Part shown: piece after piece, positions 26,806 to 37,175 of the stretch | Layout: each line of letters starts with the position of its first letter | Position numbering within the stretch: the stretch's first letter is position 1 | Assembly (NCBI GenBank): GCA_030684555.1 | Contig: JAUXVN010000020.1 | Coordinates: 1 to 64,000 of the forward strand | Direction: 5' to 3' | Length of the DNA stretch: 64,000 bases | DNA from: Ignavibacteria bacterium | GTDB taxonomy: Bacteria; Bacteroidota; Ignavibacteria; Ignavibacteriales; Ignavibacteriaceae | The notes under the pieces: generated by a model | The model's database searches: none | What the model was told of the DNA's origin: nothing | What the model saw: the letters and a program-made list of their open reading frames with translations, nothing else | Position numbers and translations under genes: made by a program

Positions 26806-29265
26806 ATGAAAGTTCTGAAATTTGGTGGTACTTCGGTAGGCAGCGTTGATAATATTAATAAAGTCGTTGATATTATTAAGAAAAAATTGCTCCAAAAAGA
26901 AAGTATTGCAGTCGTAGTTTCTGCTTTTCAAGGTATGACTGACAGTTTAATTCAAACCAGTGAAATGGCAGCAAATCAAAATCAGAAATACAAAATTGTA
27001 TTAGCAGAGATTTGTGATAGACACATTACAACTGCACAATCTTTAATTAGTAAAAAAAGAAAAGCAGACTCAATTAAGTATTTAACTGAAGAATTGCTCA
27101 AACTCGGAGAAGTTCTTTACGGAGTATATCTTACTAAAGAATTAACAAAGAAAACATTGGACTTTATCCTTAGTTTTGGTGAGAGACTCTCTGCTTACAT
27201 TCTAACCGAAACTTTACTTTCCAATAATATTGAAGCCGAGTTTCTTGACAGCAGAAAATTAGTAGTTACAAATTCCAATTTTGGTAATGCAAAAGTTAAC
27301 TTTAAGATTACCAATCAGAATATAAAAGAATATTTTTATGATAAATCTCAACTGCAAATTATAACAGGTTTCATTGGAGAGACAATTGATGCTGAAACTA
27401 CTACTTTGGGAAGAGGCGGTTCAGATTTTACAGCTTCTATTTTTGCTGCTGCCTTAAATGTCGACATACTAGAAATATGGACAGATGTGAATGGCGTGTT
27501 AACAACCGATCCCAGAAAAGTTATAGACGCATTCCCAATAAATTTTCTTACTTATGAAGAGGCAATGGAGCTTTCACATTTTGGTGCTAAAGTTATCTAC
27601 CCACCTACAATGCGTCCTGCAATGATGAAAAATATTCCTATCCTTATAAAAAATACCTTCGAACCTAATTTTAAGGGTTCCTTGATTGACAGAAAGAAAC
27701 GAAAAAATAATAATACTATAAGTGGAATAAGTTCTGTAGATAATGTCTCTCTATTAAGAATTGAAGGGAGTGGAATGGTTGGTGTACCGGGAATCGCAAA
27801 AAAGATTTTTGGAGCACTTGCCCGAAATGAAATAAATATAATTTTGATTACTCAGTCTTCATCAGAACATTCACTTTGTCTTGCAATTCAAAATGTCGAA
27901 TCCGAAAAAGCTGTACTTTCTTTACATGAGGAATTAAGATATGAAATTCGAGACGGGCTAATCGATAAAATAGTTGTAGAACATAACCACTCCATAATTG
28001 CCATTGTAGGTGAAAAAATGAGGCACAAAACAGGAGTAGCCGGGAGAGTATTCAGTAATCTCGGAAAAAATGGAATTAATATTTCCGCAATTGCTCAGGG
28101 AGCATCTGAATTAAATATTTCTGTTGTCATTTCCACCAATGATAATGTAAAGGCACTAAACGTGCTCCACAATGCATTTTTCTTCGAGAAGAGAAAAAAC
28201 ATTGATCTGTTTATCGCGGGAGCAACAGGTCTGGTCGGTAATGAAATAATGAAAATTATAACCAAGTCCAGTTCTTCATTGTATGAAAAAGATCAGATAA
28301 ATCTCTCGATAAAAGGTTTGTTAAATAGTAGGAAAATGCTTGTGTCTAAAGAAAAAATTGAACTCCCAAACTGGGAAAAAAGTTTAATTAATTCGACTCA
28401 ACTTCATGATATTAAAAGGTTTATAGATTTCATTGTAAAATCGGATTCAAGGGCTAAAATTTTCATAGATTCCACCTCAACTGACGTATTTGTAAAGAGT
28501 TATCCTTATTTATTGGAGAATTCAATTTCAATAGTCACCCCTAACAAGATAGCTAACAGTTCAGAATATTCTCTTTATTCAAGAATTAGAAAAGCTGAAT
28601 TACAAGGTTCATCCTATTTTAATTACGAAACAAACGTGGGAGCAAGCCTTCCTATCATCTCAACTCTTAAAGATATTGTAAAAAGTGGTGACAAAGTTAC
28701 CCGATTAGAAGGTGTTTATTCAGGAACTTTAAGCTATCTTTTTAATTCATTTGATGGTGTGCTCCCCTTTTCAGAAATTGTTTCTTTAGCAAAACAAAAG
28801 GGTTACACCGAACCCGACCCTCGAGACGATCTTAGTGGGCTTGATGCGGCAAGAAAACTATTGATTCTTATTAGAGAATTAGGTTTATCTTTTAAACTGA
28901 GCGATATTAAAGTTGAAAACTTAGTACCACATGCAGCAAGAAAAGCCAAATCAATTGAACATTTTTTTGACGAATTCCGCAAAATGGATAAGTACTTCGA
29001 AAAAAAATTGTTGACTGCTCGCAAAAATAATAACGTGCTCCGATATATTGCAAAATTTGATGGTGAAAATGCCCAGCTTAAATTAGAAGAAGTTCCCAAC
29101 ACTCACCCAGCAGCCCAATTAGTTGACTCTGAAAGTCTATTTGTGTTTTATACAGAATATTTTGGTGAAAAACCGTTAATAATTCGGGGACCAGGTGCGG
29201 GTGGTAAATTGACTGCTTCCGGTGTTTATGCTGATATTTTAAAAACTATTTCAAAAATGAATTAA
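26806..29265 (+). CDS. thrA: bifunctional aspartokinase / homoserine dehydrogenase
   Basis: An 819-residue fusion. The aspartokinase (about 1-300) has KFGGTSVGSVDNI and TTLGRGGSDFTAS. Two ACT domains (about 310-460) include VPGIAKKIFGALARNEINI and TGVAGRVFSNLGKNGINISA, expected to bind threonine for feedback inhibition. The homoserine dehydrogenase (about 465-819) begins FIAGATGLVGNEIM and has TPNKIAN, YETNVGASLPII and YTEPDPRDDLSGLDAARK. It carries out the first and third steps from aspartate to threonine. It leads the operon thrA-asd-thrB-thrC. The length matches E. coli ThrA. No attenuator was recognised in the 87 bases upstream. Confidence 0.96.
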   Translation: MKVLKFGGTSVGSVDNINKVVDIIKKKLLQKESIAVVVSAFQGMTDSLIQTSEMAANQNQKYKIVLAEICDRHITTAQSLISKKRKADSIKYLTEELLKLGEVLYGVYLTKELTKKTLDFILSFGERLSAYILTETLLSNNIEAEFLDSRKLVVTNSNFGNAKVNFKITNQNIKEYFYDKSQLQIITGFIGETIDAETTTLGRGGSDFTASIFAAALNVDILEIWTDVNGVLTTDPRKVIDAFPINFLTYEEAMELSHFGAKVIYPPTMRPAMMKNIPILIKNTFEPNFKGSLIDRKKRKNNNTISGISSVDNVSLLRIEGSGMVGVPGIAKKIFGALARNEINIILITQSSSEHSLCLAIQNVESEKAVLSLHEELRYEIRDGLIDKIVVEHNHSIIAIVGEKMRHKTGVAGRVFSNLGKNGINISAIAQGASELNISVVISTNDNVKALNVLHNAFFFEKRKNIDLFIAGATGLVGNEIMKIITKSSSSLYEKDQINLSIKGLLNSRKMLVSKEKIELPNWEKSLINSTQLHDIKRFIDFIVKSDSRAKIFIDSTSTDVFVKSYPYLLENSISIVTPNKIANSSEYSLYSRIRKAELQGSSYFNYETNVGASLPIISTLKDIVKSGDKVTRLEGVYSGTLSYLFNSFDGVLPFSEIVSLAKQKGYTEPDPRDDLSGLDAARKLLILIRELGLSFKLSDIKVENLVPHAARKAKSIEHFFDEFRKMDKYFEKKLLTARKNNNVLRYIAKFDGENAQLKLEEVPNTHPAAQLVDSESLFVFYTEYFGEKPLIIRGPGAGGKLTASGVYADILKTISKMN

Positions 29266-29277
29266 TATGAGATGTAG

Positions 29278-30318
29278 ATGAAAAAAATTCCCGTTTCAAT
29301 TTTGGGAGCGACTGGCAGCGTTGGTCAGAAGTTTATCCAATTACTCGAAAACCATCCATATTTTTATATAACTTCTTTAGCTGCCTCTGATAGATCAGCA
29401 GGAAAGAAATATGGTGAAGTTGTAAATTGGATTCTTCCAACTCCAATTCCAGATAATTTGTCCGAAATGATAATAGACAAATGTGAACCAAACCTTAATT
29501 GCAAAATTGTTTTTTCTGGACTCGATTCAAGTGTTGCCGGAGAAATTGAAGAAAATTTTGCTAAAAATAATTATCTGGTAATTTCTAATTCAAAAATCCA
29601 TCGATTTGATAGTGATGTACCTTTGTTGATTCCCGAAGTCAACGCCGACCATATAGAATTACTTTCAACTCAAAAATTTGGTGGAGGTGGAATTATCACT
29701 AATCCAAATTGTTCAACTATCGGATTAGCAATTGCACTGAAACCGTTGTTCGATAATTTTGAGATTGAGGCGGTTAATGTAGTTACTTTACAGGCGTTAT
29801 CAGGTGCCGGTTATCCGGGAGTTTCCTCTTTAGATATTATTGATAATGTAATTCCTTATATCAGCGGAGAGGAAGAAAAAATTGAACTTGAACCAAAAAA
29901 GATTTTTGGTAAACTCAAAAATGGTCGAATAGAATTTGCTGAAATTAAAATAAGTGCCCAATGTAATCGTGTTGCTGTAATTGATGGTCATTTGGAATCA
30001 GTCCAAATAAAATTTAGAACTAAACCTGAAATTGGAGATATAATTTCTGCATGGGAAAATTTTTCTTCATCACCTCAGAAATTAAATTTACCAAGCGCAC
30101 CAATAAAACCAATTCATTATTTTTACGATGAAAGATTTCCACAACCGCGGTTACATAGAAATCTTGATAAAGGTATGGCTGTTTCAATTGGAAGATTAAG
30201 GGAGTGTTCAATTTTTGATTACAAGTTTTCAATTTTATCTCACAATACAATCAGAGGGGCAGCTGGAGGAGCAATTCTATGCGCCGAACTTCTTGTTGCA
30301 AAGGAATACATAAGATGA
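29278..30318 (+). CDS. asd: aspartate-semialdehyde dehydrogenase
   Basis: A 346-residue Asd. The Rossmann motif is ILGATGSVGQKFIQLL, and the catalytic Cys lies in NPNCSTIGLA. Other marks are LQALSGAGYPG and QCNRVAVIDGHLESV with its active-site His. Features such as SDRSAGKKYGEVVNW place it with the archaeal/fungal-type branch rather than the E. coli type. It converts aspartyl phosphate to the semialdehyde, the step between the two ThrA activities. It lies 12 bases after thrA, and its stop overlaps the thrB ATG. Confidence 0.95.
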   Translation: MKKIPVSILGATGSVGQKFIQLLENHPYFYITSLAASDRSAGKKYGEVVNWILPTPIPDNLSEMIIDKCEPNLNCKIVFSGLDSSVAGEIEENFAKNNYLVISNSKIHRFDSDVPLLIPEVNADHIELLSTQKFGGGGIITNPNCSTIGLAIALKPLFDNFEIEAVNVVTLQALSGAGYPGVSSLDIIDNVIPYISGEEEKIELEPKKIFGKLKNGRIEFAEIKISAQCNRVAVIDGHLESVQIKFRTKPEIGDIISAWENFSSSPQKLNLPSAPIKPIHYFYDERFPQPRLHRNLDKGMAVSIGRLRECSIFDYKFSILSHNTIRGAAGGAILCAELLVAKEYIR

Positions 30319-31271
30319 ATGATCAACTTAACGGAATTAGCGAAATAAGGGTTTTTGCTCCTGCAACTGTTTCAAACATCGGTTGTGGTTTTGATATATT
30401 CGGATTTGCTCTTGATGAGCCTGGTGATGAAGTAATACTTAGAGTTACCAATAGAAAAGGAGTTCGACTTGTTAAGATCACCGGTGATAAGGGAAAACTC
30501 CCTACAGCGGTTTCCAAAAACACTTGTACCGTAGCGCTTACCACAATGATGGAAAAACTCAACTTAGAATTTGGAGTTGAAATTGAATTGCACAAAAAAA
30601 TGCCATTAGGCAGTGGACTTGGTTCAAGTGCTGCAAGTGCAGTTGCAGGAATTTATGCTTTAAATAGTATATTGAAGAAACCTGTAACTACTCATGAGCT
30701 ACTCCCCTTCGCATTGGAGGGGGAAAGAATTTCTTCCGGGAAAATTGTTCATGCTGATAATGTTGCACCGGCACTATTTGGTGGTTTTATTTTAATAAGA
30801 AGTAATGACCCTGTTGATATTATTTCTATCCCAATTCCAAAAGATTTTTATTGTACAATTCTTCACCCTCACATTGAAATAAATACAGCCTATGCAAGAA
30901 GTATATTACCGGATACTATAAAAACTCAAAACGCGATAAAGCAATGGGGAAACACAGCAGGATTGGTTGCCGGACTAATGAAAAGAGATTATGATTTAGT
31001 TAGACGAAGTATCACTGATAATTTCGCAGAACCTGTAAGATCGAAATTAATCCCGGGTTATGATCAGATAAAAGAAGCCGTTAAGATGTATGATGCATTT
31101 GGTTTTGGAATATCAGGTTCCGGTCCATCATTATTCGCATTGAGTAGAACCAAACTGGATGCACTCAAAATCGGAAATATTATGAAAAAAGTTTTATTTC
31201 AATCAGCCAAAATTGAAGGTGATATTTATATAAGCGGAATTAACTTATACGGTCCAAAAATTTTGGGATAA
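30315..31271 (+). CDS. thrB: homoserine kinase
   Basis: A 318-residue GHMP kinase. The N-terminal FAPATVSNIGCGFDIFG and the phosphate loop PLGSGLGSSAASAVAG are diagnostic, as is GFGISGSGPSLFAL in the C-terminal half. It phosphorylates homoserine. The start is ATG at 30315, forming an ATGA overlap with the asd stop. The frame is open 12 codons further upstream, but that stretch lies within asd and does not fit the family. It is 2 bases upstream of thrC. Confidence 0.95.
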   Translation: MNDQLNGISEIRVFAPATVSNIGCGFDIFGFALDEPGDEVILRVTNRKGVRLVKITGDKGKLPTAVSKNTCTVALTTMMEKLNLEFGVEIELHKKMPLGSGLGSSAASAVAGIYALNSILKKPVTTHELLPFALEGERISSGKIVHADNVAPALFGGFILIRSNDPVDIISIPIPKDFYCTILHPHIEINTAYARSILPDTIKTQNAIKQWGNTAGLVAGLMKRDYDLVRRSITDNFAEPVRSKLIPGYDQIKEAVKMYDAFGFGISGSGPSLFALSRTKLDALKIGNIMKKVLFQSAKIEGDIYISGINLYGPKILG

Positions 31272-31273
31272 TA

Positions 31274-32566
31274 ATGAAATTCTACTCTACTAATAACCCA
31301 AAGAAATCATTTTCCTTTCAAGAATCCTTCGAACTTGGTATTGCTCCGGATGGTGGTTTATTTATGCCAGGTTTTTTACCAGTTTATTCTGAAATTGACG
31401 AGAGTTTTTCGCTAAACCAAATTGCGTTTAATATATCGAAACTTTTTATTGAAGAGATTGATGAATCAAATCTTTTGAAACTGACTAAAAATTTGTTTGA
31501 TTTTGACTCACCATTAATTCAACTGGATGAAAATATTTTTGTTCTCGAACTCTTTCACGGTCCAACATTAGCTTTCAAAGATTTCGGAGCACTATTTTTA
31601 TCGAAGTTTCAATCTTATTATTCAAAAAAAAATAACAAAGATATTGCTATTCTAGTTGCAACTTCAGGGGATACCGGAAGTGCAGTTGCAAATGCTTTTC
31701 TTAATGTCGATGGTGTTAAAGTTGTGTTGCTTTATCCATCCGGAAAAGTTAGTAAAATACAGGAACAACAATTAACAACTTTGGGTGGAAATATAATTGC
31801 AATTGAAGTAGATGGTACTTTTGACGATTGTCAATCCCTTGTAAAATCAGCTTTCAACGATATTCAATTAAAAAATAAACTTCGATTGACTTCAGCTAAT
31901 TCAATAAATATTGGTAGACTAATTCCTCAAATTTTTTATTATTTTAGGGCTTATTCACAATTAGATGAAAAAGGTTTACCACTCTATTTTTCTGTCCCGA
32001 GTGGAAATCTTGGAAATTTAACAGCGGGCTTGTTTGCGAAAAAAATAGGTTTACCCGTAACAAAATTTATCTCAAGTCTAAATGTAAACAAAACATTTAA
32101 TTCATATTTAGAGACAGGAATATTTACTCCCAAGGATGCTGTCGCAACCTTGTCAAACGCAATGGATGTGGGAAATCCGAGTAATATTGCACGAATTAAA
32201 AACCTCTATCAAAACAATTTTAAAAGTATTACTAAAGATATTTCAGCTCATTCATTTAGTGATGATGAAACTACTAAATGCATTAAAGATGTATATCAAA
32301 TGTATAACTATCAAATCTGCCCGCATACAGCAATAGGATTCCTCGGTATAAGAAAATTTGAAAGTCTAAATCAAAGAGTAAAGGCGAATAAAATAATTCT
32401 TTCAACTGCTCATCCAGGAAAATTTCAAACTACTGTTCAAGATAGTTTAGGAGTAAAAGTTAAACTCCCTGAGCGGTTAGAACAAAGTTTGAGAAAAGTA
32501 AAAACTTCAATAAAATTGGATTCACAATTCCAAAATTTTAAATCCCTACTCAACGAATTATTATAA
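31274..32566 (+). CDS. thrC: threonine synthase
   Basis: A 430-residue PLP enzyme that turns O-phosphohomoserine into threonine. The N-terminus MKFYSTNNPKKSFSFQES and LAPDGGLFMP-type segment are typical of the longer ThrC class. The PLP lysine is in GPTLAFKDFGA, followed by VATSGDTGSAVANAF and the phosphate-binding SVPSGNLGNLTAG. C-terminal LSTAHPGKFQ is also conserved. It completes the four-gene threonine operon, 2 bases after thrB. No terminator hairpin was found in the 75 bases that follow. Confidence 0.95.
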   Translation: MKFYSTNNPKKSFSFQESFELGIAPDGGLFMPGFLPVYSEIDESFSLNQIAFNISKLFIEEIDESNLLKLTKNLFDFDSPLIQLDENIFVLELFHGPTLAFKDFGALFLSKFQSYYSKKNNKDIAILVATSGDTGSAVANAFLNVDGVKVVLLYPSGKVSKIQEQQLTTLGGNIIAIEVDGTFDDCQSLVKSAFNDIQLKNKLRLTSANSINIGRLIPQIFYYFRAYSQLDEKGLPLYFSVPSGNLGNLTAGLFAKKIGLPVTKFISSLNVNKTFNSYLETGIFTPKDAVATLSNAMDVGNPSNIARIKNLYQNNFKSITKDISAHSFSDDETTKCIKDVYQMYNYQICPHTAIGFLGIRKFESLNQRVKANKIILSTAHPGKFQTTVQDSLGVKVKLPERLEQSLRKVKTSIKLDSQFQNFKSLLNELL

Positions 32567-32641
32567 TTCAGGACATCTTCTCTTCTTTTTTCACTTATAT
32601 GGTATTAAATTGTTGTTTATTATTTAAATATTAAAATACTT

Positions 32642-35623
32642 ATGCAAAAAGATGAGTTTACTAATTTTAGAAGAGTCCGGAGACATCGATTTCTACTTCT
32701 CATATTACTCCAAATATTGTTTTACTCTTATCAATTCAATCACTCACAAATCCTTAATGTTAAGCGCTATTCTACAGACGAAAATCTGACCAATTCGATA
32801 GTCACATCTGTTACACAGGACAAAGATGGTTATTTATGGGTAAGTACTCTTAACGGTGTAAACAGATATGATGGTGTAAACTTTAAAAACTTTTATGTAA
32901 AAGACGGTTTAGTCGATCGAGTCGTAATTTCTTCATTTGCAGATTCCAAAGGGAATGTTTGGTTTGGAACTTATGCTGGTCTTTCAAAATACAAAAACGG
33001 TAAGTTCACAAATTTTGATAGTACAAATGGTTTTAGGAGTTATCCGATCTGGGATATTATCGAGGATGATTCAGGAAATATCTGGACGAAAATAAAAGCA
33101 GAGGGACTTGCTGTTATACGACCTGATAATTCAATTAAATACTACAATTCTAAAAATGGACTTCCCGATGAATTTATCATAACTATTGCAAAAGCGAATA
33201 ACAATAAAATTTTATTCCTGACAAAATCCGGTATTTCTTTTTTCGACGGGAAAAATGTATCGAAACTTGAAATGGATTCCAAAATTCAATTTCAACATTT
33301 GAAGTACATGATAGTTGATTCTGAGAACAATATTTGGTTAACAGGTAATTCACATTATAGAGTATTGATTAAATATGACTTCAAAAAAACAACCATATAT
33401 TCGATTAAGGATGGATTAATTGATGCCGGAAGTACAAGTTTGCATATCGATAAACACAACAATATTTGGGTAGGAACCAAAATTGGTTTATGTCGATTTT
33501 CGAATGGTAAGTTTACCAAATACTCGGAAGTAAATGGAATCCCTTCAAGCACAATTTTATCTATTTTTTCTGATTTTGAGGGTAATACTTGGCTTGGGAC
33601 ATACGAAGATGGACTCGTCAAAATACCACCGCCAGCTTTTTCTTTTTACAATAAAAGTAGTGGTTTGAGTTCTGAAATAATAACCAACATTTTGGGTGAT
33701 CATATTGGCAATCTTTATCTTAGTACCCTGAATGGATTAAATATTTTCAATCCTAAATCGAATTCTTTCAAGGAAGTTAAACTAAATGTGAGTCGAAATT
33801 TTATTCAAAGAATTAAAGTTGATAATCAAGGTAATATTTTTATGGCGAGTCCAGCTGAATTATTTAGTTATAAAGATGAAAAATTAAATTTGCTGGGTAA
33901 AGTTGCAGGTACTACTAGAATCAATGCACTCTTTATAGATTCAAAAAACAACATTTGGATCGGAACTAATAATGATTCCAAAACCTATATGATAAATAGT
34001 GATTCTAAAATTAAATTTGATTCAACTACTCAAGTATTGGATATTCAGGCGAATGGTTTTTTTGAAGAAAAGTCAGGAATCCTTTGGATTGGAACTTCGG
34101 AAGGAGTGTTAGTTAAATACCACAACAATATTTTTACCAAAATTACAGACTCAATTTATATTAAAGATCATCCACTTCAATCATTACACGTAGATGACGA
34201 TGGAACTGTTTGGATTGCTACTCAAGGGGCAGGATTAATAAAGTATAAGAATGGTATTTTTAAACAGTATTTAATGAGCGATGGATTATCCAGTAATGAA
34301 TGTTATTTGATGCTTAAGTGTGACAAGGGATTTTACTGGATTGGAACAGACAAAGGATTGAATAAATTTGATGGAAAAAAATTTAGTGTCTACAAAACAT
34401 ATGATGGCTTGCCAACCAATCATTTTATGTTTAACTCTTCTCACAAAGATCCAAGCGGAATATTATGGTTTGGAACAAATAAAGGATTAGTAAGATTCGA
34501 TCCAAATGTTGAAAACCAAAATACAACACCTCCACCTATACACATTACTAAGGTTGCAGTGATTAACTCTGAAATAGATTTCACTTCCTCAATTGAATTA
34601 GATCATTCAGAAAATCATATAACAATTGATTTTAGTGGAATTGCATTCAATAATTCCGATAAAATTTCGTATAGATATCGGTTAAATAATATTCAGGATA
34701 ATTGGACTTCAACTAAATCCCGACAAGTCAATTTCTCATTTATTCCTCCAGGTGAATATCTTTTTGAGGTGTATGCTATTAGTGAAAATGGTCTTAAAAG
34801 TCCAGTTCCGGCTGCTTTAACATTCATTATATATCCCCCTTTTTGGAATACAATTTGGTTTCGAATATTGGTCGTTTTATTACTGATAGCCATCGGCTTA
34901 ATTTATTATAAAAGAAGCATTAAAGTTGTTGAAAATAGAAATATTTATCTTGAAAAGATGGTTAATGAAAGAACTCAAGAATTGAGGTTCGAACAGTCCA
35001 AATCAGAAGAGCTGATTAAAAGTATTATTCCGGAAGTTTTAATACCCGAATTAAAAGAGACCGGACATGTACAGCCAAAAAAATATAAATGTGCCACTAT
35101 TTTATTTAGTGATTTTCAGGACTTTACTACAACTTCAAATCAACTTGAACCGGATATTCTAATCAAAGAGTTAAATGACATTTTTGAGAACTTCGATAGA
35201 ATAACTACTTCTAACAAAATTGAAAAACTCAAAACAATCGGTGATTCATACATGATTGCTGGAGGCATACCAACTGAGTCTACCGATCATGCAGTAAGGG
35301 TTGTTAAAGCAGCAATCGAAATGCAAAATTTCTTAAAAGAACGGAATAAAATATCATCAGTTAAATGGAACATGCGAATCGGAATCAACAGTGGTAAAGT
35401 AATTGCAGGAATAGTAGGTTTGCATAAATTTTCTTACGATGTTTGGGGTGATACCGTAAATGTTGCCAGCTTTATGGAAAGAGAATGCGATCCCGGGAAA
35501 ATCAATATTTCTGAGACAACCTATGAACTAATTAAAGATAGATTTGAATGCTTTCCACATAGAAACTTTAAAACAAAATGGAATCACGATTTTACAATGT
35601 ATTACATCAATAAAGAAGTTTAA
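32642..35623 (+). CDS. beta-propeller sensor with adenylate cyclase output
   Basis: A 993-residue membrane receptor. After an N-terminal membrane/signal segment (about 15-32) come about fourteen two-component-regulator propeller repeats of the form D-x-x-GN-x-W-x-GT (about 45-640). A Y_Y_Y domain (about 655-735, ending PPGEYLFEVYAIS) and one transmembrane helix near 745-765 follow. A short coiled coil leads to a class III cyclase (about 812-993). Metal-site Asp residues are D824 (LFSDFQDFT) and D868 (TIGDSYM). K864 and D933 (YDVWGDTV) are the ATP-selecting pair. The position normally held by the transition-state Arg is F944 (NVASF), so activity may be altered. In Bacteroidetes this sensor architecture is normally joined to a histidine kinase or HTH output. 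Confidence 0.88.
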   Translation: MQKDEFTNFRRVRRHRFLLLILLQILFYSYQFNHSQILNVKRYSTDENLTNSIVTSVTQDKDGYLWVSTLNGVNRYDGVNFKNFYVKDGLVDRVVISSFADSKGNVWFGTYAGLSKYKNGKFTNFDSTNGFRSYPIWDIIEDDSGNIWTKIKAEGLAVIRPDNSIKYYNSKNGLPDEFIITIAKANNNKILFLTKSGISFFDGKNVSKLEMDSKIQFQHLKYMIVDSENNIWLTGNSHYRVLIKYDFKKTTIYSIKDGLIDAGSTSLHIDKHNNIWVGTKIGLCRFSNGKFTKYSEVNGIPSSTILSIFSDFEGNTWLGTYEDGLVKIPPPAFSFYNKSSGLSSEIITNILGDHIGNLYLSTLNGLNIFNPKSNSFKEVKLNVSRNFIQRIKVDNQGNIFMASPAELFSYKDEKLNLLGKVAGTTRINALFIDSKNNIWIGTNNDSKTYMINSDSKIKFDSTTQVLDIQANGFFEEKSGILWIGTSEGVLVKYHNNIFTKITDSIYIKDHPLQSLHVDDDGTVWIATQGAGLIKYKNGIFKQYLMSDGLSSNECYLMLKCDKGFYWIGTDKGLNKFDGKKFSVYKTYDGLPTNHFMFNSSHKDPSGILWFGTNKGLVRFDPNVENQNTTPPPIHITKVAVINSEIDFTSSIELDHSENHITIDFSGIAFNNSDKISYRYRLNNIQDNWTSTKSRQVNFSFIPPGEYLFEVYAISENGLKSPVPAALTFIIYPPFWNTIWFRILVVLLLIAIGLIYYKRSIKVVENRNIYLEKMVNERTQELRFEQSKSEELIKSIIPEVLIPELKETGHVQPKKYKCATILFSDFQDFTTTSNQLEPDILIKELNDIFENFDRITTSNKIEKLKTIGDSYMIAGGIPTESTDHAVRVVKAAIEMQNFLKERNKISSVKWNMRIGINSGKVIAGIVGLHKFSYDVWGDTVNVASFMERECDPGKINISETTYELIKDRFECFPHRNFKTKWNHDFTMYYINKEV

Positions 35624-35714
35624 GAAATCCTCCTAATTTTCTTACATTTTTTCACTTGTTCATTTTTGTTACTTTTATTCTTGCATTTAATTTAAGAGAG
35701 GCAGTTCATTTTTA

Positions 35715-37166
35715 ATGACTAAGTCATCTACAGTTGTTTTTGAAGTCTTCAATATTCTACCCGATTTATATTTTCTTCTGGATGAATTTGGAAAAATTCA
35801 AGAAGTAAATAATCAAGTGACTGAAAAGCTCGGTTATCAAATCGATGAGATTAAGGGAAAGGATTTTTACACTCTTCTATACCCTCCTTCTGTATTAAGG
35901 GTTGAACATGCAGTAATCAGATCATTAGAAAAAGAAGAGACGAAATCCTTAAAATGTATGTTCATAAGGAACGATACCGAAATTATTGAAGCAGATTTAT
36001 TTATTTCTTCTTACAAAATTCCAAATAAAAAAAATCGTTCTATTCTTATTGTTGCAAAAGACATGACAATTGAAAAGAAAAAAGATATTGATTTATTAAG
36101 ATTCTATTATGTTGCAGAAAATACAGTAAACCCGCTTCAAATAACTGATTTACAAGGTAAAATGGTTTATGTAAATCCGGCATTCGAAAAAGCCTGCGGA
36201 TTTCCAAAAGAAGAATTACTCGGTAAATCACCCAAAATTTTCAGTAGTGGTAAGCATTCATCTAAGTATTGGGATAAAATGTGGGAATCAATTCAATCTG
36301 GGAAAGTATGGGTAGGTGAAGTTGAAAATAAAAAACGTGACGGTGAACCATTTTACACACAACTTCTTATTTCCCCTATTTTAGACAATGAAAAAAAAGT
36401 AGTCGGGTATTTTGGAATTCATCGTGACCTTACTGAGAAAAGAAACCTAGAAAAACAATTAATCCACACACAAAAAATGGAAAGTATCGGAACACTTGCT
36501 GCAGGTGTTGCTCATGAAGTTGGCAATCCGCTTGCATCAATTTCAGCACTTGTTCAAATTGTTCTGCGTCAAACTAACGATGAATTTATTAAAGAAAAAC
36601 TTGAACTTGTTAAAAAACAGGTGACCAGAATTTCGAAAATTATTAGAGACCTGGTTGATTTTTCGCGCCCCTCGAATTATGAGTTACAGCTTACCAATAT
36701 TAATGAAACAATAAAAGAAGCAATTGAAATTGTGAGGGTTGGCAAAAAAGCTAAAAATATTGATTTCCTTTTTGATCCGGATAATTCGCTTGCACTTCTT
36801 CCATTAGTTGCTGACCAGGTTCAACAGGTTTTTGTGAATATTCTAATAAATGCTGTTGATGCCATTTTTGAAAAGCAAACCCGGAATTCTGACAACTTTA
36901 GCGGGGAGATTTGCGTATCTTCAAGAAAAAATCAAGAATTTTTAATTTTGATTTTTAAGGATAATGGAGCCGGAATTAAAGAAGATCACATTTCAAAAAT
37001 ATTTGAACCTTTCTTTACTACAAAAAAAGAAGGTAAAGGAACCGGACTTGGCTTATGGGTAAGCTACGGAATAATAAAGAGTTTTCATGGGGATATTACC
37101 GTTGAAAACAATAATAATGCTGGAACAATTTTTAAAATTATGCTTCCGCTAAATCCAATATATTAA
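35715..37166 (+). CDS. soluble PAS-domain sensor histidine kinase
   Basis: A 483-residue kinase with no membrane segment. Two PAS domains (about 8-120 and 128-245, the second with TDLQGKMVYVNPAFEKACGF and a PAC-like HRDLTEKRNLEKQ end) precede HisKA. The phosphoacceptor is in GVAHEVGNPLAS. The HATPase domain has NILINAVDAIFE (N-box), FKDNGAGIKEDH (G1) and KGTGLGLWVSYGII (G2). It probably senses a cytoplasmic cue and phosphorylates the NtrC-type regulator encoded 9 bases downstream. The arrangement and the HExGNP form of the H-box match NtrB/AtoS-like kinases that control sigma-54 activators. Confidence 0.93.
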   Translation: MTKSSTVVFEVFNILPDLYFLLDEFGKIQEVNNQVTEKLGYQIDEIKGKDFYTLLYPPSVLRVEHAVIRSLEKEETKSLKCMFIRNDTEIIEADLFISSYKIPNKKNRSILIVAKDMTIEKKKDIDLLRFYYVAENTVNPLQITDLQGKMVYVNPAFEKACGFPKEELLGKSPKIFSSGKHSSKYWDKMWESIQSGKVWVGEVENKKRDGEPFYTQLLISPILDNEKKVVGYFGIHRDLTEKRNLEKQLIHTQKMESIGTLAAGVAHEVGNPLASISALVQIVLRQTNDEFIKEKLELVKKQVTRISKIIRDLVDFSRPSNYELQLTNINETIKEAIEIVRVGKKAKNIDFLFDPDNSLALLPLVADQVQQVFVNILINAVDAIFEKQTRNSDNFSGEICVSSRKNQEFLILIFKDNGAGIKEDHISKIFEPFFTTKKEGKGTGLGLWVSYGIIKSFHGDITVENNNNAGTIFKIMLPLNPIY

Positions 37167-37175
37167 AGGGAAATA

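Noticed and set aside
30279-30314. Upstream N-terminal extension of homoserine kinase overlapping asd
   Set aside because: The extension is the out-of-frame reading of conserved asd codons and does not match GHMP kinases; ATG at 30315 gives the standard ATGA overlap.
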